Position numbers and translations under genes: made by a program. The notes beneath the pieces are model-generated. The model did not search any database. It was not told the origin of the DNA and saw only the letters and a program-made list of their open reading frames with translations. This document shows, piece after piece, positions 14,798 to 17,270 of a stretch of 17,270 nucleotides of DNA (position 1 is the first letter of the stretch; every line of letters begins with the position of its first letter). Source of the stretch: CAISDH01 sp964398805 (GTDB lineage: Archaea; Micrarchaeota; Micrarchaeia; Micrarchaeales; Micrarchaeaceae); the NCBI GenBank assembly GCA_964398805.1, contig CAYNNI010000075.1, forward strand, positions 1 through 17,270, written 5' to 3'.

Positions 14798-14828
14798 GCT
14801 TTCCGAGGGAAAGCAGTGCGGTCACTGC
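14798..14828 (-). terminator. Two back-to-back hairpins after the winged-helix gene
   Basis: GCTTTCC-GAG-GGAAAGC at 14798-14814 has a 7-bp perfect stem, and GCAGTG-CGGT-CACTGC at 14813-14828 a 6-bp perfect stem. They share two bases, so the two folds compete at the junction. The second includes the stop codon of the winged-helix gene. On the minus strand a T-rich run (CCTTTTATTCC) follows about 45 bases later, which suits archaeal termination. It isolates the L40e/winged-helix genes from rpoH. Confidence 0.5.
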
Positions 14829-15043
14829 GCGGGCATTACATAGTAGCCCGCAGCCTTCTCCCTCGCGACGCGCTTTATGACGCCCTTGTTCACGAGAGAG
14901 GTGAGCGCGTTCGCTACCAGGCTCTTCGGCCTGTTGGACTTCTTCGTTATGTCGTCCGCGGTTTTGAGCACGCTGTCCTTTGTGGCCCCAAGCTCTTCCA
15001 TTGCCTTGAGCACGATCTGCTCTATCGGTGTTATGTCTGCCAT
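14822..15043 (-). CDS. Small winged-helix protein
   Basis: A 73-residue protein from the ATG at 15041-15043 (MADITPIEQIVLKAMEELGA), continuing with TADDITKKSNRPKSLVANAL, TSLVNKGVIKRVAREKAAGY and YVMPAQ. The pattern of helix, helix, recognition helix rich in S/N/R, then a two-stranded wing (GVIKRVAR...GYYVM) is a winged-helix fold. It may bind DNA as a small regulator. An S25e-like ribosomal role, also winged-helix, is a weaker alternative given its place next to L40e. The start lies six bases after the L40e stop, so the two are one transcript. It ends at a double hairpin before the RNA polymerase operon. Confidence 0.7.
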   Translation of the reverse strand: MADITPIEQIVLKAMEELGATKDSVLKTADDITKKSNRPKSLVANALTSLVNKGVIKRVAREKAAGYYVMPAQ

Positions 15044-15048
15044 TTGAC

Positions 15049-15201
15049 TCACTTCTTAGCTTTAATCTCCTTCCTCTTCGGGCGCATGTAGGTGTAGCCG
15101 CACTTCCGGCACTTCTCTGCGCCGGCGCGGTTCCTGGACTTGCACCTCTTGCATATCCAAATCTTCGAAAGAGCGGCATCTGCTATAGGAAACTTCCCCA
15201 T
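15049..15201 (-). CDS. rpl40e: 50S ribosomal protein L40e
   Basis: The minus strand encodes a 50-residue protein, MGKFPIADAALSKIWICKRC then KSRNRAGAEKCRKCGYTYMR and PKRKEIKAKK. CxxC pairs at CKRC and CRKC form the single zinc ribbon of L40e, and the basic C-terminal tail and length match archaeal L40e. There are two in-frame ATGs, at 15207 and 15201. The GAGGT ribosome-binding site touches the first but lies six bases from the second, and the family begins M-x-(K/R)-F, so 15201 is preferred. It is followed by the winged-helix gene six bases later. Confidence 0.88.
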   Translation of the reverse strand: MGKFPIADAALSKIWICKRCKSRNRAGAEKCRKCGYTYMRPKRKEIKAKK

Positions 15202-15251
15202 TTTCATACCTCACTTTAATCCTTATGAACAGGATAGCACTCGGAGAGTGC

Positions 15252-15545
15252 CTAACGTTTTGAAAGCTCGGCCACTTCCTGGCTCGCTGCGCTCTCTGAG
15301 ATGCGCTGGTTCATGCCCGCAGCGGAAACGAGCACGACATCGCCGACGTTCTTCACGTTCTTGAAAAGCACACTCTTGTTCTGGAGCATGCGCTTGACCT
15401 CCTCCCTGTTGGATGTGCGCCACTCCTCCATAAGTATGCGGATGACCTCCCCCTTCTCAAGGTCGATGATCGCATCACGTACCTCGCCGAGGTACTGACC
15501 CGCATCGCTGTAGACGTCCATGTTGTAGAGGTCGCTAATCTTCAA
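15252..15545 (-). CDS. PRC-barrel domain protein
   Basis: A 97-residue protein with the PRC-barrel pattern: KISDLYNMDVYSDAGQYLGE, then VRDAIIDLEKGEVIRILM and a C-terminal strand NVKNVGDVVLVSAAG. PRC-barrel proteins in archaea are small beta-barrel modules linked to RNA processing, cell division (CdvB-associated) or metabolism; which applies here cannot be told. The preferred start is a TTG at 15543-15545, with GAAGGTG ending six bases upstream; a GTG at 15552-15554 overlaps that ribosome-binding site. A TATA box (TTATTTAA, 15581-15588) is 14 bases or so upstream of the predicted leader. L40e follows 50 bases downstream. Confidence 0.8.
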   Translation of the reverse strand: MKISDLYNMDVYSDAGQYLGEVRDAIIDLEKGEVIRILMEEWRTSNREEVKRMLQNKSVLFKNVKNVGDVVLVSAAGMNQRISESAASQEVAELSKR

Positions 15546-15580
15546 GGAACACACCTTCAGCTATGTTGCTCCGAGAAGCC

Positions 15581-15588
15581 TTAAATAA
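15581..15588 (-). promoter_or_regulatory. TATA box of the PRC-barrel gene
   Basis: TTATTTAA on the minus strand would start transcription near 15559, just before the GAAGGTG ribosome-binding site and the TTG at 15545. Confidence 0.55.
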
Positions 15589-15633
15589 CTTGCGCCGATT
15601 TCCAGGCAGGGAATGAAAACGCTGACGCGCTAT

Positions 15634-15672
15634 TTCCTGCCCCATTGACAAATTCGCAGGAATGGGCAGGAA
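15634..15672. repeat. Inverted repeat with GC-rich arms
   Basis: TTCCTGCCCCATT at 15634-15646 pairs with AATGGGCAGGAA at 15661-15672, with one bulged C and a 14-base loop. A related CAGGCAGGGAAT lies at about 15603-15614. It sits between the divergent PRC-barrel and small-gene promoters, so it may be an operator or a structured element. Confidence 0.45.
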
Positions 15673-15691
15673 AACTGTATGAAAGAGCAGT

Positions 15692-15701
15692 GCTTATATA
15701 T
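15692..15701 (+). promoter_or_regulatory. TATA box of the small-gene run
   Basis: GCTTATATATC lies about 33 bases before the ATG at 15730. A second AT run, GTATATTT at about 15715-15722, is too close to be the TATA box for that start. Confidence 0.5.
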
Positions 15702-15729
15702 CTGAAGAGCCGCAGTATATTTCGGTAGA

Positions 15730-15855
15730 ATGGCGCCAGCGGCGGATCTCGTTTCATTTCGCGAGCGGATTCTTACGGCGTTCCTGCACTGGAAGAGGCA
15801 ATCGCAATGCAGCACACAAATCACGACGGAAAAGGGCATGCTGAAAGATGAGTAA
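15730..15855 (+). CDS. Small protein of 41 residues, first of a three-gene run
   Basis: The ATG at 15730 opens MAPAADLVSFRERILTAFLH, continuing to TEKGMLKDE and TAA. The TAA is followed at once by the ATG of the next gene, with no spacer. A TATA box lies about 33 bases upstream. The peptide has one amphipathic helix and a hydrophilic tail, with no membrane segment or metal site. I recognise no family. The promoter spacing and abutting next gene argue for a real coding unit; a translated leader that couples the next gene is an alternative. Confidence 0.45.
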   Translation: MAPAADLVSFRERILTAFLHWKRQSQCSTQITTEKGMLKDE

Positions 15856-16302
15856 ATGAACAGGCTCGTGCATACAGCGGCAACTGCCTGTGGCGCGCTG
15901 CTAAAGAGCGAAGCAGGAGACAAGGCGCTATCTAGATTCTTTTTCGTCCCGACAGAAGTGGAAATCAGGAGCGCTGCGCTGCGTCTAACTATGAATCCCG
16001 ACAGGGAGCAGGTTGGTGCGGACCTTGCAAGGCTGGAAAGAAAGGCCGACCGCTTCTCCAGACTAGGGATGATTCAGTACATTGCGGCCTTTCCGGTGAC
16101 TGTGGGCATGGCAGTGGCCATTAGCACTTTTCATCAGGGCGGGCACGTGGTTGAAGTTATAAAAGCGGGGGCTCTGGGCGTGGGGCTGGCGTACCTCGCA
16201 CTTGGGGGAGTAGTCCAGAACGGCAAGTCACAGGCCTTCAGGGAGGGCGCGGATGCGGTCAAGGTGCTTCTTAGAAAGCGTGATGAGAATGGCAGAGGAT
16301 AA
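15856..16302 (+). CDS. Unrecognised membrane protein with two helices
   Basis: The 148-residue product has an N-terminal cytosolic-looking part (about 1-70) with charged helices (VGADLARLERKADRFSRL). Two membrane helices follow at about 71-91 (GMIQYIAAFPVTVGMAV) and 100-120 (VIKAGALGVGLAYLALGG), then a basic, hydrophilic tail. No family or catalytic motif is recognised. The start is the ATG right after the TAA of the 41-residue gene, and the next small gene overlaps its end by 14-20 bases, so the three are likely one translation-coupled operon. Base composition is like that of the host genes, unlike the AT-rich gene that follows. Confidence 0.65.
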   Translation: MNRLVHTAATACGALLKSEAGDKALSRFFFVPTEVEIRSAALRLTMNPDREQVGADLARLERKADRFSRLGMIQYIAAFPVTVGMAVAISTFHQGGHVVEVIKAGALGVGLAYLALGGVVQNGKSQAFREGADAVKVLLRKRDENGRG

Positions 16303-16426
16303 ACCGGCTACGGTTCTGGTTAGGCGCTTTGGTGATCTCACCCCGCCAGAGCTGGTGGTGCTGCAAAAGCAATACGACAGGTGTGAGCAAGAAAGCGTCT
16401 TGAAGATGGACTTGATGCTGCAATAA
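16289..16426 (+). CDS. Small protein of 45 residues overlapping the preceding gene
   Basis: MAEDKPATVLVRRFGDLTPP, then ELVVLQKQYDRCEQESVLKM and a short end, TAA at 16424-16426. An ATG six bases upstream (16283) is in frame and adds MR. The first 14 bases overlap the end of the membrane-protein gene in another frame, as in translationally coupled operons. The protein is charged and helical, with no membrane segment, and I recognise no family. Base composition changes sharply right after its stop, so its C-terminus could have been altered by the adjacent insertion. Confidence 0.45.
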   Translation: MAEDKPATVLVRRFGDLTPPELVVLQKQYDRCEQESVLKMDLMLQ

Positions 16427-16439
16427 AGAGGTGTTCTTA

Positions 16440-17156
16440 ATGAAAATAATGACATTCAATATAGCACGTTATGATTTTGATTGGGATACAAGAAAACCAA
16501 AGATAATAGACGCTGTTTTGAAAGAAAAACCAGACATTCTTTTCATGCAAGAGGTATTTGATGACCAGCGATATCAAAGCAAGGATGGACAAAATCAAGC
16601 TGGACAATTAAATGAATTTTTCAATTACAAAAATATGATGTATGATATTGTAGAACAGACAATAACAGAACATGGTCAAGATGTAAAGCAACTAGTTTTT
16701 GATGGGCTATTGTGTCTCACAAATTTGCCAATAATAGAACATAAGATTGTACGCTTGAAAAGAGAGAATGCTGATAAACACTATAGGGCAATTCAAATCA
16801 TTAAGGTACTTTGGTCAGAAAAAGAGGTTCTATTTTATCATACACACTATTCAAATACAGATGAATGGAGTAAATTACATCTTCAGGATACTAAAGAATA
16901 TCTGCTGGATAAAAAGGTTTCACCAATTGTTGTTGGCGATCTGAATATATCAAAACCAGAGATTATCAAAGAGGTGCTAGTCGATAAGTTTGAATGCTCT
17001 TATGATATTAAACAATATACTTCCTTTCCATCTAAAAATGAGGTATTGGATTACATAGTAATACCAAAAGGACATTACAAATTCGATGATATACGATGCG
17101 ATTATGATAATTGTTCTGATCATCGATCACTTATCGCTGAAATAAGTATAGTTTAA
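16440..17156 (+). CDS. Endonuclease/exonuclease/phosphatase-family protein, probably acquired
   Basis: The 238-residue protein has the landmarks of the EEP superfamily, whose members cleave phosphodiester or phosphomonoester bonds in nucleic acids, lipids or nucleotides. MKIMTFNIARYD supplies N7, PDILFMQEVF gives the metal-binding E38, YHTHYSN follows, then VVGDLN with the catalytic aspartate and asparagine, LDYIVI, and CSDHRSLIAE with the terminal histidine. Substrate is not determined. The start at 16440 has GAGGTG eight bases upstream; the GTG at 16431 lies inside that site. The gene is far more AT-rich than the rest: one 60-base row has 20 G+C, against 34 in an rpoA' row. It ends 8 bases from the 3' end of tRNA-Gly, a common integration site, so transfer is likely. 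Confidence 0.85.
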   Translation: MKIMTFNIARYDFDWDTRKPKIIDAVLKEKPDILFMQEVFDDQRYQSKDGQNQAGQLNEFFNYKNMMYDIVEQTITEHGQDVKQLVFDGLLCLTNLPIIEHKIVRLKRENADKHYRAIQIIKVLWSEKEVLFYHTHYSNTDEWSKLHLQDTKEYLLDKKVSPIVVGDLNISKPEIIKEVLVDKFECSYDIKQYTSFPSKNEVLDYIVIPKGHYKFDDIRCDYDNCSDHRSLIAEISIV

Positions 17157-17164
17157 ACGAGAAG

Positions 17165-17270
17165 TGCGACCGCCGGGATTTGAACCCGGGTCTCGGCCTT
17201 TCCTCTTTTGATGAAACTTTTCCTAAAAGTTTCAATGGAGGGGCCGAGTCCTACCAGGCTAGACTACGAT
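17165..17270 (-). tRNA. tRNA-Gly (UCC) with a 36-base intron; first three bases off the window
   Basis: The visible acceptor ATCG pairs with the end of CGGTCGC; GCG is predicted just outside the window. The D-arm is GTCT/GGAC, the anticodon stem CGGCC/GGCCG, and the T-arm CCGGG TTCAAAT CCCGG, then A73. The loop reads CCTCCA, then an intron (17200-17235), then A38, giving anticodon TCC. The intron has a 9-bp hairpin GAAACTTTT/AAAAGTTTC. CCTC/GAGG is the central helix, with bulges CAT and AAA, so it is a bulge-helix-bulge of relaxed form. Position 33 is C where U is nearly universal. CCA is not encoded. Confidence 0.82.

Noticed and set aside
1..17270. CRISPR array, rRNA or riboswitch
   Set aside because: No regularly spaced repeats, rRNA-like conserved sequence or known riboswitch core was seen on either strand.

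Overview
The window looks like a piece of an archaeal chromosome. It carries a split-subunit archaeal RNA polymerase operon, an LSm protein, ribosomal protein L40e, a Hjc-type Holliday junction resolvase and a Hef-type helicase. Promoters are TATA-type, many placed 24-30 bases before a start codon as in leaderless transcripts, and all three tRNA genes visible contain bulge-helix-bulge introns. Both large RNA polymerase subunits are split (B''/B' and A'/A''). With the compact gene packing and many small proteins, this would fit a DPANN-type archaeon such as Micrarchaeota. That placement is inference; no marker here settles it.

Layout. 1-530 is an AT-rich mobile-element zone: the 5' part of an IS200/IS605 TnpA on the minus strand, a subterminal hairpin, and a short promoter-bearing ORF that seems cut by the element. 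535-747 is a broken ABC-transporter ATPase, followed by an intron-containing tRNA-Phe. 977-3793 holds a repair-flavoured block: Hef-like helicase, a convergent DUF218-family protein and Hjc. 3860-4796 is a divergent pair of paralogous four-helix membrane proteins with a possible leaderless 28-codon ORF between them. 4925-6127 holds two convergent genes that can be read through only by assuming single-base frameshifts (an unknown helical protein and a HIT-family protein). Next come a tRNA-Ala with a T-loop intron, an LSm protein and a radical-SAM (SplB-like) protein.

7599-14668 is the RNA polymerase operon on the minus strand, rpoH-rpoB''-rpoB'-rpoA'-rpoA''. The N-terminal part of rpoB' is open in frame but lacks a start codon. 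Upstream on the same strand are a PRC-barrel protein, L40e and a small winged-helix protein, separated from rpoH by a double hairpin. 15730-16426 is a tightly packed run of three unrecognised small genes. It is followed by an AT-rich endonuclease/exonuclease/phosphatase-family gene (16440-17156) that abuts the 3' end of an intron-containing tRNA-Gly and looks acquired.

The informational core (RNA polymerase, L40e, tRNAs) is conventional in content. The unusual material is the interrupted tRNAs, the cluster of single-base frame breaks (one in an essential RNA polymerase gene, which raises the possibility of consensus errors), the paralogous membrane pair and the two AT-rich edges. I do not see a clear new defence or mobile system. 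The small-gene run at 15730-16426 is the best candidate for something undescribed.
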